Part shown: in pieces, positions 32,417 through 43,325 of the stretch
Numbering within the stretch: position 1 is the first letter of the stretch
Layout of the letters: each line of letters begins with the position of its first letter
Assembly (NCBI RefSeq): GCF_016834455.1
Contig: NZ_CP069213.1
Coordinates: 3,697,501 to 3,761,500, forward strand
Direction: 5' to 3'
From: Shewanella litorisediminis
Lineage (GTDB): Bacteria > Pseudomonadota > Gammaproteobacteria > Enterobacterales > Shewanellaceae
DNA length: 64,000 bases
The notes under the pieces: model-generated
Told to the model about the DNA's origin: nothing
Database searches by the model: none
The model's input: the letters and a program-made list of their open reading frames with translations, nothing else
Program-made: the position numbers and the translations under genes

Positions 32417-32954
32417 ATTCGCTGGCTTTCAGCCCGTTCCATCATTTCGCCGACGAATCGTAGCTTTGCAACAAAATATGTTGCAAAAAGGTTAACCGTC
32501 TTATGTTTTTTGTGATCATCTAGCCTGCTGGCGCAACTTCTGATCAAGCCGCCCTGGTAATTACTGCTTTTTTTCAACGGTTTAAATTTTTACTGGTGCA
32601 AGTGAGTGATCAAAAAAGCTCGTCCACCAGCGAGTGATCACTTTTTGTGATCACCCAATCAAGCCACTCCCCTGGCGTGAGCCCAGGGTTTGAAATGAAA
32701 GCCACTTTCAGCGGATTACAAAATGCAGGTTAGAACGAGTGTCACAACGCAATATCCAGGCCTACAACCAGTAAGCCTGTAGGGTCGATGTCTCACCTAT
32801 TTTCATATCGCTGGTGGACAATGCCGCAATTAATGAGGTAACGGCTTGGTGAGAGCCGCTCTCTGGAGAGGAGCTACTCGAATGGGAAAAGGGTTTATCC
32901 GACTGTCTATGCAGATGGCCCGGTCGAGGGTATGGGGTGCCGCTCAGGTTTGGA
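32417..32954. other. Non-coding region with repeats, possible origin
   Basis: 538 bases without a supported gene. It contains a dyad TTTGCAACA / TGTTGCAAA (about 32464-32485) and four GTGATCA heptamers at 32512, 32605, 32634 and 32647, the last two in near-inverted arrangement around a CTTTTT spacer. These follow a putative replication gene and lie at the border between plus- and minus-strand operons, where an origin or regulatory region would be expected. Confidence 0.45.
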
Positions 32955-33314
32955 CTAATAGACCCTATCGTCTAGCGGCTCTATACTCTGCTGCGATTCC
33001 CGCGCTTCCAGGCGTTCATATTCCGGCGAGGGTATAACGGTATAGCCCATGCCCTCCATGACGGCTTTCAACTGCCTTGGCGCAGCGATAAGAGGCTCAT
33101 CCGAGTCGTACATTATGTTCCCCTCCAGCATTTTGCCATCCAATACCGTCTTCAGCGGTTCAAGCAAGCTTTGCGGCAGCACATCAACCATACAAGGGAA
33201 TGCCAGCATCGGTTGGTCAGTGACATCTTCTACCAATGGAGTAAAACTCAACTCAAACGCATCCGCATCGCCCAAAATCATCAGGCCAATTCGATCGTCA
33301 TTAACAACACTCAT
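32955..33314 (-). CDS. Hypothetical protein at the tail of the restriction operon
   Basis: A 119-residue acidic soluble protein, not recognised. It begins MSVVNDDRIGLMILGDADAF and has a Pro/Leu-rich middle and an acidic tail. The ATG at 33314 follows GGAGGG; the TTG just upstream is also possible. It is on the same strand as the hsd genes, 212 bases past the M48 peptidase, so it may or may not belong to the operon. No enzyme motif is evident. Confidence 0.55.
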   Translation of the reverse strand: MSVVNDDRIGLMILGDADAFELSFTPLVEDVTDQPMLAFPCMVDVLPQSLLEPLKTVLDGKMLEGNIMYDSDEPLIAAPRQLKAVMEGMGYTVIPSPEYERLEARESQQSIEPLDDRVY

Positions 33315-33526
33315 CAAGCGCTCCCTCCTAAAACGGCGATTCCTTAAACAGGCCTGGCAGTTCGCTGTTCAGCCTATTTGCCATAGCTCAGACCTCATCA
33401 GACTGTTGCCGGATTAGGACCAAAAGAATGCAGCATACTGTATCTGATTCACTGCCAATCAAATCCAGGCTGTAGTTCCCCCGTTGAAGCAGGGCTTACA
33501 GCACCTTGGCAGGAGCTACGTTTGCG

Positions 33527-34252
33527 TTAAATATCCAACTCTGCACCGCGTCGTCTCAGCCACTCTTTTCTTTCTCTGAAATCCGGGAGCACCTTATCCA
33601 CTTCATTCCAGAATGCATCGGAGTGATCACGATGGTGAAGATGGCAAAGCTCGTGAACAATGATGTAGTCGATGATGGTTAAGGGGGCCATTAGGCACTT
33701 CCAGTGGAAATGTAGATCACCGCGTTTGGTGCACGATGCCCATCGGTAGCCGAGGTCTTTAATGAATATATCACCCGCCGTCACGCCAACCTTTGCAGAG
33801 AAGTAAGCTACCCGCTTTTGCAGGCGAGGCAAACCTTTGGCTCGGTAGAAGGATTCAAACACTTGGTGTGCTGCATCTTGACCGCCATGTTCAACCAACT
33901 CACGCAGCAAACAGAATCGCCCTTCTTTCAGCTTCAATGGCTCATCCTGCTCGGCCACTAATTGAAGACGGTAGCGACTACCTAAATAGAGAAAGCTTTC
34001 GCCGCTGACCCATTCCCGAGTAACTCGAGTGGCGTTGAGATCGCGCCACTCGGCCAGGTTACGGTAGATCCACATGCGTTTGGCGAATACGGTTGCATCT
34101 ACCTGCTCGGGTGACATCCGTTTCGGCGGGCGAACAGTAATGATGCCATCGCGTTCGATCACGATATCCGTGGTCTGCCGATCAGACCCGGGTAGTAAAT
34201 GATATTCAATATCTCGTATCTGTCGCAATTGATGTTGGCGTAGTTGCATCAT
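33527..34252 (-). CDS. YgjP/SprT-like M48-type metallopeptidase of the hsd operon
   Basis: A 241-residue DUF45/YgjP-type zinc peptidase. The zinc site is HELCHLHHRDHSDAFW near residues 199-214 (H-E-x-x-H). IKDLGYRWASCTKRGDLHFHWK precedes it, as in the family. Such genes often ride at the end of type I restriction-modification operons, where their role is unsettled. The start overlaps the hsdR stop by four bases. Confidence 0.85.
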   Translation of the reverse strand: MMQLRQHQLRQIRDIEYHLLPGSDRQTTDIVIERDGIITVRPPKRMSPEQVDATVFAKRMWIYRNLAEWRDLNATRVTREWVSGESFLYLGSRYRLQLVAEQDEPLKLKEGRFCLLRELVEHGGQDAAHQVFESFYRAKGLPRLQKRVAYFSAKVGVTAGDIFIKDLGYRWASCTKRGDLHFHWKCLMAPLTIIDYIIVHELCHLHHRDHSDAFWNEVDKVLPDFRERKEWLRRRGAELDI

Positions 34253-37200
34253 TCGCTCCCCGCTCGTGCCATGTTAATCAATTCATCGTGGCGGTTTCTT
34301 GCCAGTTTCATGACTTCGACAGCCACGCGCTCACGATTGAGCTTCAGCTCTTCAATACCCGTTTTGGCAATCTCGGTCTTGATCAGGCCGCGCACGCGTT
34401 TTTGTTTGTCGGGGTTCTGCCAGAAATCGATGCTGGCAATGGTTTCTTGCAGTATTTCCACCGTGGTTTCCATCAGCGCCTTAAAGGCAGGCTTGTCTTC
34501 ATCATTGACTGAACCGCTGGAGAAGCCAAGCTGAACAATATATTCGTAAAAAGTTGTGGCTTCTTTGCTCATGCCTTCTTCGCCTTGCTGGCGGCCTGCA
34601 ATGGCTTCTTTGCGCAGCTCAGCTAGCTTTTCGGCCAGTAGCTCCCATTCGTCGTGGTGTTTCTCGATCAGCGCATCCACTTTTTCTGACAGGCTCTTGT
34701 AGAAGGCCGGATCTTCATCATGGTGAACGGTACAGTGCTTGCGAATGGCGTGTTCCATTTCGCTGGCTTTGGCTTCGTTGTTTTGGCCTGCGTGGGCGGC
34801 CAATTTGTCGAGGAAGTCTTCGGCCAACAGTTCCACCGGCGGCACCTTGGGGTTGATGCCCAAACTAATCAGGTGCTCGTTGATCAGCGCCTTCACCTTT
34901 TCACCCGCACTGCCCAAATCAAGGCTGCTGTCCTTATAGCGTTCTTTGGTCACCTGCAAAATGTAGCCGAAGCGTTTGGCAGGCACACGATAGGTTTGTG
35001 CAGATACGTTAGGCAGGATGATGTCCAAACTCATCAGGAACTTCTTCAGATACACCTCAAAGTCAGCGCGCTTTTTGTCATCCTTGAGCGCCTTCACCGC
35101 CTCATGCACCACGGCGGCTTCGGCATCCAGATCGGGCAATTCGCCGTTCACAAAGGCCTGAATCTGTTTGATGCCCAACGCCGTGAAATGCTGTAGCAAC
35201 CGCTGGTAGCGCTCTTCCAGCACAGGCAGTTCCGATGCAAGATTTCTCATTCCATCGTGCAGTTCTTGTAACTCATCGCTGGCGGCATAGAGGGTTAAGG
35301 CGTCGGTCAGGTGGTTAGCCAGGCCGATATAATCGACGATGTAACCTCGTTGTTTGCCCCTCTTCACCCGATTGGTACGAGCAATGGCTTGCAGCAGGGT
35401 GTGCTCGCGCAGTTTTTTGTCGATGTACATCACCTGCTCGATAGGTGCGTCAAAGCCAGTGAGCAGCATGTCGCACACGATAAGGAAAGCAATGCCGGTG
35501 TATTCCTTGTCCGGGTCTTCAAAGTCAAAGCTGCGGCAGAAGTTCTCTACCGCGTTCATACGCTGGGCTTCTTTGCGCGCCTGGGTGATGTAGGCCGCTT
35601 CATTGGTGCCGTCCGACGACACCACGACAGCAGTCTTGAGAAAACGCAGACGCTGAATCAAATCGCTATCCGGCGAGGCCTTGTCCTCCTCACGGGCCAA
35701 GCGCTCTGCCAATGCGGCCTTGATACCGTTCTGATAGCGGATGCACGCCAGCTTCGAGTGGCACACCACCTGCGCCTTAAATCCGTTAGGCAAGATGTTG
35801 TCGACGTAGTGCGCCACCATGTCACGCGCAATCGCATTGATGCGGTTCTCGGCCTCCAGAATGTCGCCGGTCGCGCCGTACTTCTTTTTGATGGCCAGCA
35901 GCTCTTCTTCGCTGCGGTCGCGGAACAGATCTTCAAAAGCTTCGTCGAACGCGTGTTTTTCGTTCAGTGCGCTGTCGGCGGTTTTACCTTCGTAGAGAAT
36001 TTGCAGCGTGGCGCCATCCTCCACCGCATCCATCAGACGGTAGGTATCGATGTACTTACCAAAACGCTTGTGGGTTTTCTTTTCGCCGTGGCGCTCGGTA
36101 ATCAATGGCGTGCCGGTGAAGGCAATGCGCGTGGCATTGGGGAAGGCCTCGAACAAGTTGTCGCCCAGGTCTGAGCTTTGGGTGCGATGAGCCTCGTCGA
36201 TCATCAGGATGATGCGATCCGAGGTATTGACCACGCCGAAAGTCTTGCCCGCAGGCATGGCCAAGTATGTACCCAAGGCTTCCGCCACCGTGTTGGTCAG
36301 CGTCTGCTTGTGCTCCTGAAACTTGTGGATCATCACCATGCTGATGTCCGAGCTGTCTGTCGCCAGGTGCTGGCGCAGCCCCGCCCGGGTTTCGATCACA
36401 TTCACCCGCCCGCCAATCAGCGTGGCGGTGTCGCCCAGTTGTTCCTCCAGGTCTTGCCGGTCGTTCACCAGCACGATCTTGTAGTCGGCCAGGTCGCGGC
36501 TGGCGCGCAGCATTCGCGCTAAGAACACCATGGTCAGGGATTTACCCGAACCCTGCGTGTGCCACACCACACCGCTGCGCTCGGTGGCTGTTTCACCCGT
36601 GCGCAAGCGTTCAACGATCTTGCTGGCCGCGCGGAATTGCTGATAGCGGCACACCACCTTTACCCGTGGGCCGCCGTCGGTATCCATGAATACCGCGCTG
36701 GTGCGCAAAATCTGCAGCAGGTTGGCCTTGTTCAACATGCCGGCAATTAACTGCTGCTGGGCATTCAGGCCTTCGAGTGCGGCATCGTCGGCGGGGTGGA
36801 GCGTTTTCCAGGCATAGAAATGTTCTTCGCCCGAGGTGATGGTGCCGTAGTCGGCTTCCAGGCCACAGCTACGCACCAGCATCAGGCTGCTGTGGAACAA
36901 CCGGGGCTCGCCTTCCTTCAGGCCAGAGGCTTCGGTTTCTTTGCGGCGGCGCATGTAGCGCTGCAGTTGCACAAAGGCTTCCTGCATCGGGTTAGCACAG
37001 GTTTCCGAACCCTTTTTGCATTCCACCACCACCAGCGGGATGCCGTTCACGAACAACACGATGTCGGGAATGATAAACGCCTTCACGCAGCCGGGTGTAT
37101 CAATACGGAACTGGTTGATGGCGTGGAACTGGTTGTTCTCGGGGTTATGGAAGTCAATCAGCCGCACCACTGGGTCGGCTTCGCCGGTCAGCTCGTTCAG

Positions 37201-37512
37201 ATCAGCTTGCGCTTTAAACAGCAGCGCCTGCACCGCCTCGTTGGCTTCCAATAGCGTACGGTTGGGGTGGCGTAACAATTGGCTGCGTAGTTCTTCCAGT
37301 TGGCGCGCTGTCAGCCATTCCCGTCCATCGTCGGTACGATTGATGGTGCTTACGGCGCGGTCGAACACCTCTGGTAATAACCATTGGCGGAAGTTGCCGC
37401 GTAGGCTTGGGGCTGCGTCATGTGGCACGCCGGTGCCCTGGTCGATCACCGTCCACCCTTGCTCGGCCAGTTGTTGTAAAAAGGGGCGTTCAACCTCCGT
37501 GTATTCGCTCAC
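34249..37512 (-). CDS. hsdR: Type I restriction enzyme, R subunit
   Basis: Motor and nuclease subunit of the type I complex, 1087 residues. The N-terminal nuclease site is LVVVECKKGSE near residue 157. The SF2 translocase has WHTQGSGKSLTMVFLAR (Walker A, near 315-331), MIDEAHRTQ near 437, and later helicase motifs (FTGTPLI). The C-terminal assembly domain is helical. A GTG start at 37512 follows GAGGG. It lies ten bases downstream of darG and depends on HsdM and HsdS for site choice. Confidence 0.94.
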   Translation of the reverse strand: MSEYTEVERPFLQQLAEQGWTVIDQGTGVPHDAAPSLRGNFRQWLLPEVFDRAVSTINRTDDGREWLTARQLEELRSQLLRHPNRTLLEANEAVQALLFKAQADLNELTGEADPVVRLIDFHNPENNQFHAINQFRIDTPGCVKAFIIPDIVLFVNGIPLVVVECKKGSETCANPMQEAFVQLQRYMRRRKETEASGLKEGEPRLFHSSLMLVRSCGLEADYGTITSGEEHFYAWKTLHPADDAALEGLNAQQQLIAGMLNKANLLQILRTSAVFMDTDGGPRVKVVCRYQQFRAASKIVERLRTGETATERSGVVWHTQGSGKSLTMVFLARMLRASRDLADYKIVLVNDRQDLEEQLGDTATLIGGRVNVIETRAGLRQHLATDSSDISMVMIHKFQEHKQTLTNTVAEALGTYLAMPAGKTFGVVNTSDRIILMIDEAHRTQSSDLGDNLFEAFPNATRIAFTGTPLITERHGEKKTHKRFGKYIDTYRLMDAVEDGATLQILYEGKTADSALNEKHAFDEAFEDLFRDRSEEELLAIKKKYGATGDILEAENRINAIARDMVAHYVDNILPNGFKAQVVCHSKLACIRYQNGIKAALAERLAREEDKASPDSDLIQRLRFLKTAVVVSSDGTNEAAYITQARKEAQRMNAVENFCRSFDFEDPDKEYTGIAFLIVCDMLLTGFDAPIEQVMYIDKKLREHTLLQAIARTNRVKRGKQRGYIVDYIGLANHLTDALTLYAASDELQELHDGMRNLASELPVLEERYQRLLQHFTALGIKQIQAFVNGELPDLDAEAAVVHEAVKALKDDKKRADFEVYLKKFLMSLDIILPNVSAQTYRVPAKRFGYILQVTKERYKDSSLDLGSAGEKVKALINEHLISLGINPKVPPVELLAEDFLDKLAAHAGQNNEAKASEMEHAIRKHCTVHHDEDPAFYKSLSEKVDALIEKHHDEWELLAEKLAELRKEAIAGRQQGEEGMSKEATTFYEYIVQLGFSSGSVNDEDKPAFKALMETTVEILQETIASIDFWQNPDKQKRVRGLIKTEIAKTGIEELKLNRERVAVEVMKLARNRHDELINMARAGSE

Positions 37513-37522
37513 GTCATCGCCC

Positions 37523-38599
37523 TCACATCAGCGCCGTGGCCGGTTGGGTCAGGCGCTCCAGGGCAATGCCCAGCGCCCGGTCGTCAAACAGCCGGTCTTT
37601 ACGGGCTGCCGCATCTGCGCCGCCGCGCCAGTGGCGCAACCCTTCACGCAAGGCCGGCACAGTGGGCGCAACGCCTTCGCGGGTTAGTAGCCAGTCTACG
37701 GTGGCCAGCAGCTCCATACCAAAGGGCGATTCAAAGCCATCAATCAGCGCGGCAGTCGCTTCCAGTGCTTGGCTGTATGCTTTGGCCTCGCTATTCAGAT
37801 AGGTTTGCACCAGGGTTTTGCGTTCATCGTCAAACCAGATCACATCCAGCGGGTCGGCGTCGCTGATGCGTTTGTCGGCATGCAAATAACTGCCATCCAG
37901 ATTGTTCAGCAGGTGGTCGAGCCGGTTGGCATAGGGGCCATATTTGTGCGCCACAAACTGTAATTTGAGCGGGTTGTCATTCGGGTTATAGCGTTCGATG
38001 GCGCGCTCCAGAAACCACGCCAGTTTTTGTATTTCCAACAAACTGCATTCCATACCCAGCACCCAGTAACGGCGCACCAGTTCGGCAATCAGCGCGCGGG
38101 CCGGGGTCAGTTTTTCTACCCCGGTACGCTTGGCCACGTTCTGGTACTGGAGGGTGGGCTCAAATATTTGAATATCGGTGTCCAAATCACCCAAGGCCCG
38201 CTCAATCTGCTTGCGCACTTCATCCCACTCCAGGCCGCCATTGCCAGCACCCAGCGGCGGGATGGCGATGGATTTCACCTGTTGTTCAATCAAAAAGTGT
38301 CGTAGGTCTTGCAGGCCTTCCACCACCCACGCCATCTGCGACTTGGCGCGCCAGTGCTGTTTGGTGGGGAAGTTAACAATCCAGCGCGGGCCATCCAGCT
38401 CATACACGTCGGTGACGAACATTTTGCCGGTCTGCACCTCTTTGGCTTTGCATGCAGCCACGTACAGGCGGAAGTTTTCGCCAAAGCGTTCTTTGAACAT
38501 CAGCGCGATGCCTTTGCCCATCACCCCGACGGTGTTCACGGTGTTCACCAGTGCCTCGGCGCGGGCTTCCAGTAAATTGCCTTGTGTGTATGTAATCAT
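37523..38599 (-). CDS. darG: DarG, macro-domain DNA ADP-ribosyl glycohydrolase antitoxin
   Basis: Antitoxin that removes ADP-ribose from thymidine in DNA and also binds DarT. The 358-residue protein has an N-terminal macro domain (1-150): [20 protein letters not shown] near 4-23, [12 protein letters not shown] near 24-35, the catalytic lysine region [12 protein letters not shown] near 75-86, and [10 protein letters not shown] near 118-127. A C-terminal domain of about 200 residues follows. The start overlaps the darT stop (TGATG). Confidence 0.92.
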   Translation of the reverse strand: MITYTQGNLLEARAEALVNTVNTVGVMGKGIALMFKERFGENFRLYVAACKAKEVQTGKMFVTDVYELDGPRWIVNFPTKQHWRAKSQMAWVVEGLQDLRHFLIEQQVKSIAIPPLGAGNGGLEWDEVRKQIERALGDLDTDIQIFEPTLQYQNVAKRTGVEKLTPARALIAELVRRYWVLGMECSLLEIQKLAWFLERAIERYNPNDNPLKLQFVAHKYGPYANRLDHLLNNLDGSYLHADKRISDADPLDVIWFDDERKTLVQTYLNSEAKAYSQALEATAALIDGFESPFGMELLATVDWLLTREGVAPTVPALREGLRHWRGGADAAARKDRLFDDRALGIALERLTQPATALM

Positions 38600-39249
38600 C
38601 AGAAGTACCACTGTGGCATCACCCGAACATCCATGGTCAAGCCTCTGGCTTGAATCTGGTTGTCGAGTGTGTTTTTAACGTTATCTGTGTAGCAGATGAT
38701 GCCCACCAGCCCAGCGACCGGTAAATGGTGATGCACCAAAGCCTCGGCCTGGTAGCGCTCAATCTGCTCCGGATCATCCGGGTTGCGCTGAAAATTGCGG
38801 GCCTGCAACAGCGGCCAATCAATTTCATGCAAACTCTCAATGCGATTAAAGTACCGAGCAAGCGGCGGGTAGGCGTGCCGATCGGTAAACACAAAGGGCA
38901 AACCCAACTGGTGCACCTTGTGCAGCGTGGACACCAGAATGCAAATGTCCTCATTGCGCCGCTTTGTTACCTCGCCGCGCCCGGTATGGATGTTGTACAT
39001 CATGGGCGAAAAGGGTGTGAAGTAAAACGGCACATAATCGGAGAGCACCCCGCCCGGTGCGATCGGCACCCCTCGGTGAGTGCGCCGATCAATCAAATCG
39101 GCATTACCAATGGGCACAAAGTTCGGGTCCTGCACGGCAGCGCTTTTGCAATGCACGCCGTTATCCAGAATCCACGGCAGATTGTCGCGGTGGACAATGC
39201 GCCAGATAAGCGCTTTCTGTGGGTTGAGGTTGGGATAGTGGTTAACCAT
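38599..39249 (-). CDS. darT: DarT, ssDNA thymidine ADP-ribosyltransferase toxin
   Basis: Toxin that ADP-ribosylates thymidine on single-stranded DNA using NAD. The 216-residue protein (former DUF4433) shows [17 protein letters not shown] near 15-31, the [16 protein letters not shown] loop near 72-87, and the catalytic glutamate in [12 protein letters not shown] near 168-179. It overlaps the end of hsdS by eight bases and darG by one. It is built into the restriction operon between hsdS and hsdR. Confidence 0.93.
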   Translation of the reverse strand: MVNHYPNLNPQKALIWRIVHRDNLPWILDNGVHCKSAAVQDPNFVPIGNADLIDRRTHRGVPIAPGGVLSDYVPFYFTPFSPMMYNIHTGRGEVTKRRNEDICILVSTLHKVHQLGLPFVFTDRHAYPPLARYFNRIESLHEIDWPLLQARNFQRNPDDPEQIERYQAEALVHHHLPVAGLVGIICYTDNVKNTLDNQIQARGLTMDVRVMPQWYF

Positions 39250-40561
39250 CGACTGCCTCGGGTGTTTCGACCTTGACCGGCACTTTGCCGGTTAGAAGGT
39301 CGTGCATCAATCCTTGCTTCTGCTTCCCAAGCTTCGCATGTTGATCTCTGAGTTTTGCTAGCTGGTTGTCCACAACTGTCAGTCGCTCTGAAATTCTCCC
39401 TTGCTCATCTCTGGCTACCTTGACGCACATCATCTTGGCGAATCGGTCAGCGCCCAAGTGCGCCACCGACGTTGTCTGCTTTGCAATTCGTTGAAACGCA
39501 CCTTCATCAAGGAACTTCTTGAATAAGTGAGCGAAGAAGTCAGGCAAGTTTTCGGGGTTGCAACGAAACCTGACTAGCGTGTTTTGGAAGCAATACACAC
39601 CGGACTCACCACGATAGATTGAACTGCGTCCAACCAACTCAAGGCTCTGGCCTTCATTGAGCAAAACGTCACCATCATTGACTGCGAAAGTCTCCCTTTC
39701 AGAAGGAGTGAAATCCATCTCAAGAACATCGGAAACGTCGATGAATCCGTCAAAAACATTGGCCACTCTAAGGTAAGGCTTCGACCACTTCCCGGAATGT
39801 TGATCAGGACTGCGTTGTCGACCGAGCTTTACATCCCCGCAGTCACTAATTCGGCAGACATCCCACTCCCTCGGAATCCATCCAATCGCTGTTTCCTGAT
39901 ACAGCTCCGGGGCCTGTTCACGGGGCGGGCGCAGTTGGCCGTTGGGCAGCACGCCACGGGTGAACAGGTCGTGCATAAGGCCAGCCTTGATCTGCTGGTA
40001 TTTGGCAATCAGGGCTTCGGTTTTTTCGATGGCGGTGTCGATGCTGTCCAGAATATCGGCAATTCTTGACTGCAGATTTACGTCCACAGGAATGCGAACT
40101 GAAATGCTGGGCACCTTCTTCGTGTCGAGGTGCAGAACTGTTGAGCCAGCGGCATAGGCGACCATCTGCCGACGCACATCAGAGAGCATCAAGCTGTGAT
40201 AGAGGAATCGTTTATCACAGCGGTTGGCTATCGGATCAATGCGCATACAATCCATCGAAGCGAGTGCCGGCTTTGTGCTGCCAAAGTCGGGGACGCGTAA
40301 TGGGCTGCCAACGATATCTCCTGCGCGAGTCAGGTCGGTGACTGAAAAAAGCAAATCGCCAGGCGACAGATGATCGGCCGTGGTTGAGAAGCCATCGTAG
40401 AACTTAATCCCTGTCGGTTCGTAGCCACCACCCTTTACAAAGCATTTGATTGTGATGAACGGATGGCCAGAGTGCTCGTCTCCGTAGTCTTCTGACTTGT
40501 AATTGATGCCCTTCCTCTGTGTGGAGAGATGGCCAAGTGTGAGAGCTTTCCACTCACTCAT
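39242..40561 (-). CDS. hsdS: Type I restriction-modification specificity subunit
   Basis: A 439-residue subunit with two target recognition domains. Each is followed by a conserved helix, [20 protein letters not shown] near 200-219 and [20 protein letters not shown] near 405-424; this repeat is the spacer architecture that sets half-site distance. The two recognition domains differ, so the DNA target should be an asymmetric bipartite site. The start overlaps the hsdM stop by eight bases. Confidence 0.93.
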   Translation of the reverse strand: MSEWKALTLGHLSTQRKGINYKSEDYGDEHSGHPFITIKCFVKGGGYEPTGIKFYDGFSTTADHLSPGDLLFSVTDLTRAGDIVGSPLRVPDFGSTKPALASMDCMRIDPIANRCDKRFLYHSLMLSDVRRQMVAYAAGSTVLHLDTKKVPSISVRIPVDVNLQSRIADILDSIDTAIEKTEALIAKYQQIKAGLMHDLFTRGVLPNGQLRPPREQAPELYQETAIGWIPREWDVCRISDCGDVKLGRQRSPDQHSGKWSKPYLRVANVFDGFIDVSDVLEMDFTPSERETFAVNDGDVLLNEGQSLELVGRSSIYRGESGVYCFQNTLVRFRCNPENLPDFFAHLFKKFLDEGAFQRIAKQTTSVAHLGADRFAKMMCVKVARDEQGRISERLTVVDNQLAKLRDQHAKLGKQKQGLMHDLLTGKVPVKVETPEAVDG

Positions 40562-43325
40562 ACCCCAACTCCACCAAAAAGCCTTGCAGCATCTTCGCCG
40601 CATCATCCCGCTCGGCTTCAATCTGTTTGGCCGTAACGGCGTACTTGCCCCACAGGTTTTCAACCGCTGCAATGCAAGCGCGCTGATCCGCCCGCAGGTA
40701 TTGCCGGTAGCTGTTGAACAGCAGCTTGCCCAGACGCTCGACGATAACCTGCCGTGCTTCGTCTTTGCTGATCTTGAGGCGTGCCTGCTCTACCAGATCG
40801 TCCTTCTTCGCTTCGGTGGACTTGATGGCGGCTTTCAGAGCTTTGGCTTCATCTTCCAGTGCCTTGTGGGTAGTCAGTTTGGCTTCGATGCGCTCAGAAG
40901 TGGCCTTGGCTTGCTGGCCCGCAGCCATGGCGGCTTCAATAGCTGCCGTAAACGTTGAGCTGTGATTTACCTCTGCGGCAAGGTCGAGCACGCGCTGGCC
41001 GTTGCCAAATTGGGCATCGCCCTGGGCCAAACCTTCAGTGCAGTAAAAGGTTTTTTTCGCGCCCTTGGGTAACAAGCCAGCCACTTTGATTTCGGTAAAC
41101 AGGTCGCCCGCTACGCCCTTGAGGGTTTTGAGCTGGGCCTTCCACTCGGCGTTGACTTCTTTGAGTTCGTCTTTAAGTGTTTTCACCTCATCGGCAGGCA
41201 GCACGCCGGTGTCGTCGGTATCTTCAAAATCGTCTTCACTGGCAGCGGCAAACAGGGCTTGCAACTCCGCGAGGCGAGCGTGTTGTTGTTCCAGTTCTGC
41301 CAATACCTGCGGGAACTGGCTTTGCAGAATGTCTTCGTCCGGGATCAGCTCCGGCCCCCAACCGCTGGCGGCGATGGATTTGAAATCGGACACCAGCCCT
41401 TTGTAGTAATTAGCGAACGCGCCGCGTACCTGATAGCGGTTCAGCAGGTGCTGCCCAGCAAACGTGCGTTCGATGCTGTCGAGCAGCGTGGCGCGCACGG
41501 CGTACACATTACGGCCTGTGGCATGTTGGTTGTCGGTATCCGGCGCCAGCGCTTCGATCACAGGCAGGTGCTGTTGCCACCAGTCAGCCAGATCGGTCAT
41601 GAACTGGGCGTGGCGCTGGGTGACGCTGGTGTGGCTGTTGATGTGCGGGGCAATATCACGCTTGTCACTAAGCTCGGCTGCGAAGTCGGCATACCAAGTA
41701 CCGTGTGCGGCCGTGGCACGAGGCACAAAAATACTGTCGCGCAGGCCGGCGTAGTTCTGCCAGAAATGGCCCAGCGCATCGACCTCGCTGACGGGTACAC
41801 CACCGTGCAGATGGGCGCGCACGTCGTGCGGTTCCGGTGGCGGGGCGTTATCCACATAGCGACGGATATTGCAGTTGTATTCTTCGGCTTGAATGTCGGC
41901 CACCGGCACGCGCTTGGCGTAACCATCGATATTTTTGCCATCGCGGTAGGCATGCACGATCTTGTCGATGTCTTCCGGCCGCAGGTGGTTTTGTGCCTTG
42001 CCTTCGCGGTATTCGCGGTCGGCATTGATAAACAGTACATGGTCGCGCTGCTGGGCGCCGTCTTTGTTCAACACCAGAATGCAGGCGGGGATGCCGGTGC
42101 CGTAGAACAGGTTGCTGGGCAGGCCGATAACGGCTTCCAGGTAGCCCCGCTCGATAAAGTACTGGCGCGCCTCGCGCTCTTCACCCCCTCGAAACAGCAC
42201 GCCGTGCGGCATCACGGTGGCCATGCGGCCATTGCTCTTGAGCACGGCCAGCATGTGCTGCACAAACATCAGATCAGCCTTTTTGCCTTTCTCAGGCATC
42301 CAGACGTGGAAGCGGCCGGGGTAAGCGATGGGCTCTTTCTTCTTGGCACCGCTGCCGTCGTCTTTGGATTTGGTCTTGGCGTAGTTCTGGCTGAACGGCG
42401 GGTTGGCTAGCACGCGGTCGAAGCGGCGCAGTTCGTTGTTTGCATCTTTGTGCTGCGGGTCGGCCAAGGTGTCAGCGTTGCGGATGTCGGCGTGGGAGAT
42501 GCCATGCAGCAGCATGTTCATCTTGCAGATGGACCAGGTGGTGCCCATTTTTTCCTGCCCGTTGAGCGATAACTCGGCAGCATCGGCCCCACACTCGCGC
42601 AGGTAGTCCCGCGCCTGGATCAGCATACCGCCTGAGCCAACGGTCGGGTCATAAACACTCATCCCCTCTTTTGGATCGCAAATTTCCACACAAATGCGCA
42701 CCACCTCGGCCGGGGTATAAAATTCGCCAGCCTTTTTACCCGCCGAATCAGCGAAATGCTTAATCAGCCATTCATAGGCCGCTCCTAGCAGGTCAGGGAA
42801 TTCGAAATCGTCATCGTGTAGTGGGATTTTTTCGAAGTTCTGGATGAAATCGACCAAGGTGTCGTCATCCAGCGTGTTCTGACCAATTTTGCGGTTGAAG
42901 TTGATGGTACCCTTGAGCACATCTTGTAAGGCATCGACGTTTTCTTCTTCCAACGCTTCCAGTGCTTTATTGAGGGCTGTGCCGACGTTTTCTTTGACGT
43001 GCTTGAGCGCTGGCTGCACGTCGCCTGTATCATCAACCCATGGTTCGTTCCAGCGGGCGCGAGGCGGCACATAAAAATATTTACCGGAGTACTGATCGGG
43101 GTCTTCTAGATTGAGAGCAATATCAGCGTCCGACAAGCCAGCCGCTAGACCTTCCTTCTTTATCTCTTCTCTGCGCTGGTCAAACAGATCACTGGCGCGC
43201 TTGAGGAACAACATGCCAAAGATGTATTCCTTGTACTCGCTGGCATCCATGTTGCCGCGCAGGTCGTCGCATGCAGTGAGTAGCAGGCTTTCCAGGCGGG
43301 CGAGTGTGAGTTTAGCTCTAGCCAT
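40554..43325 (-). CDS. hsdM: Type I restriction-modification DNA methyltransferase subunit
   Basis: Adenine-N6 methyltransferase subunit. Landmarks are the N-terminal HsdM helical domain (1-150), [15 protein letters not shown] near 194-208, the SAM motif [17 protein letters not shown] near 223-239, and the catalytic NPPFSQNY near 310-317. At 923 residues it is long for HsdM because of a large C-terminal, Lys/Glu-rich, coiled-coil region (about 690-900). It is the first gene of the operon, with a candidate promoter 12-41 bases upstream. Confidence 0.95.
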   Translation of the reverse strand: MARAKLTLARLESLLLTACDDLRGNMDASEYKEYIFGMLFLKRASDLFDQRREEIKKEGLAAGLSDADIALNLEDPDQYSGKYFYVPPRARWNEPWVDDTGDVQPALKHVKENVGTALNKALEALEEENVDALQDVLKGTINFNRKIGQNTLDDDTLVDFIQNFEKIPLHDDDFEFPDLLGAAYEWLIKHFADSAGKKAGEFYTPAEVVRICVEICDPKEGMSVYDPTVGSGGMLIQARDYLRECGADAAELSLNGQEKMGTTWSICKMNMLLHGISHADIRNADTLADPQHKDANNELRRFDRVLANPPFSQNYAKTKSKDDGSGAKKKEPIAYPGRFHVWMPEKGKKADLMFVQHMLAVLKSNGRMATVMPHGVLFRGGEEREARQYFIERGYLEAVIGLPSNLFYGTGIPACILVLNKDGAQQRDHVLFINADREYREGKAQNHLRPEDIDKIVHAYRDGKNIDGYAKRVPVADIQAEEYNCNIRRYVDNAPPPEPHDVRAHLHGGVPVSEVDALGHFWQNYAGLRDSIFVPRATAAHGTWYADFAAELSDKRDIAPHINSHTSVTQRHAQFMTDLADWWQQHLPVIEALAPDTDNQHATGRNVYAVRATLLDSIERTFAGQHLLNRYQVRGAFANYYKGLVSDFKSIAASGWGPELIPDEDILQSQFPQVLAELEQQHARLAELQALFAAASEDDFEDTDDTGVLPADEVKTLKDELKEVNAEWKAQLKTLKGVAGDLFTEIKVAGLLPKGAKKTFYCTEGLAQGDAQFGNGQRVLDLAAEVNHSSTFTAAIEAAMAAGQQAKATSERIEAKLTTHKALEDEAKALKAAIKSTEAKKDDLVEQARLKISKDEARQVIVERLGKLLFNSYRQYLRADQRACIAAVENLWGKYAVTAKQIEAERDDAAKMLQGFLVELGYE

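Noticed and set aside
32760-32960. Possible group II intron or structured RNA end (TGAGAGCC-like segment)
   Set aside because: No domain V signature or reverse transcriptase is present.
32846-33037. 63-codon plus-strand frame between the Gp2-like gene and the hypothetical protein
   Set aside because: Its end overlaps the better-supported minus-strand gene, and the sequence (rich in R, A, W) looks like chance.
41259-42410. 383-codon plus-strand frame opposite hsdM
   Set aside because: Antisense shadow of the methyltransferase gene; no supporting motif.
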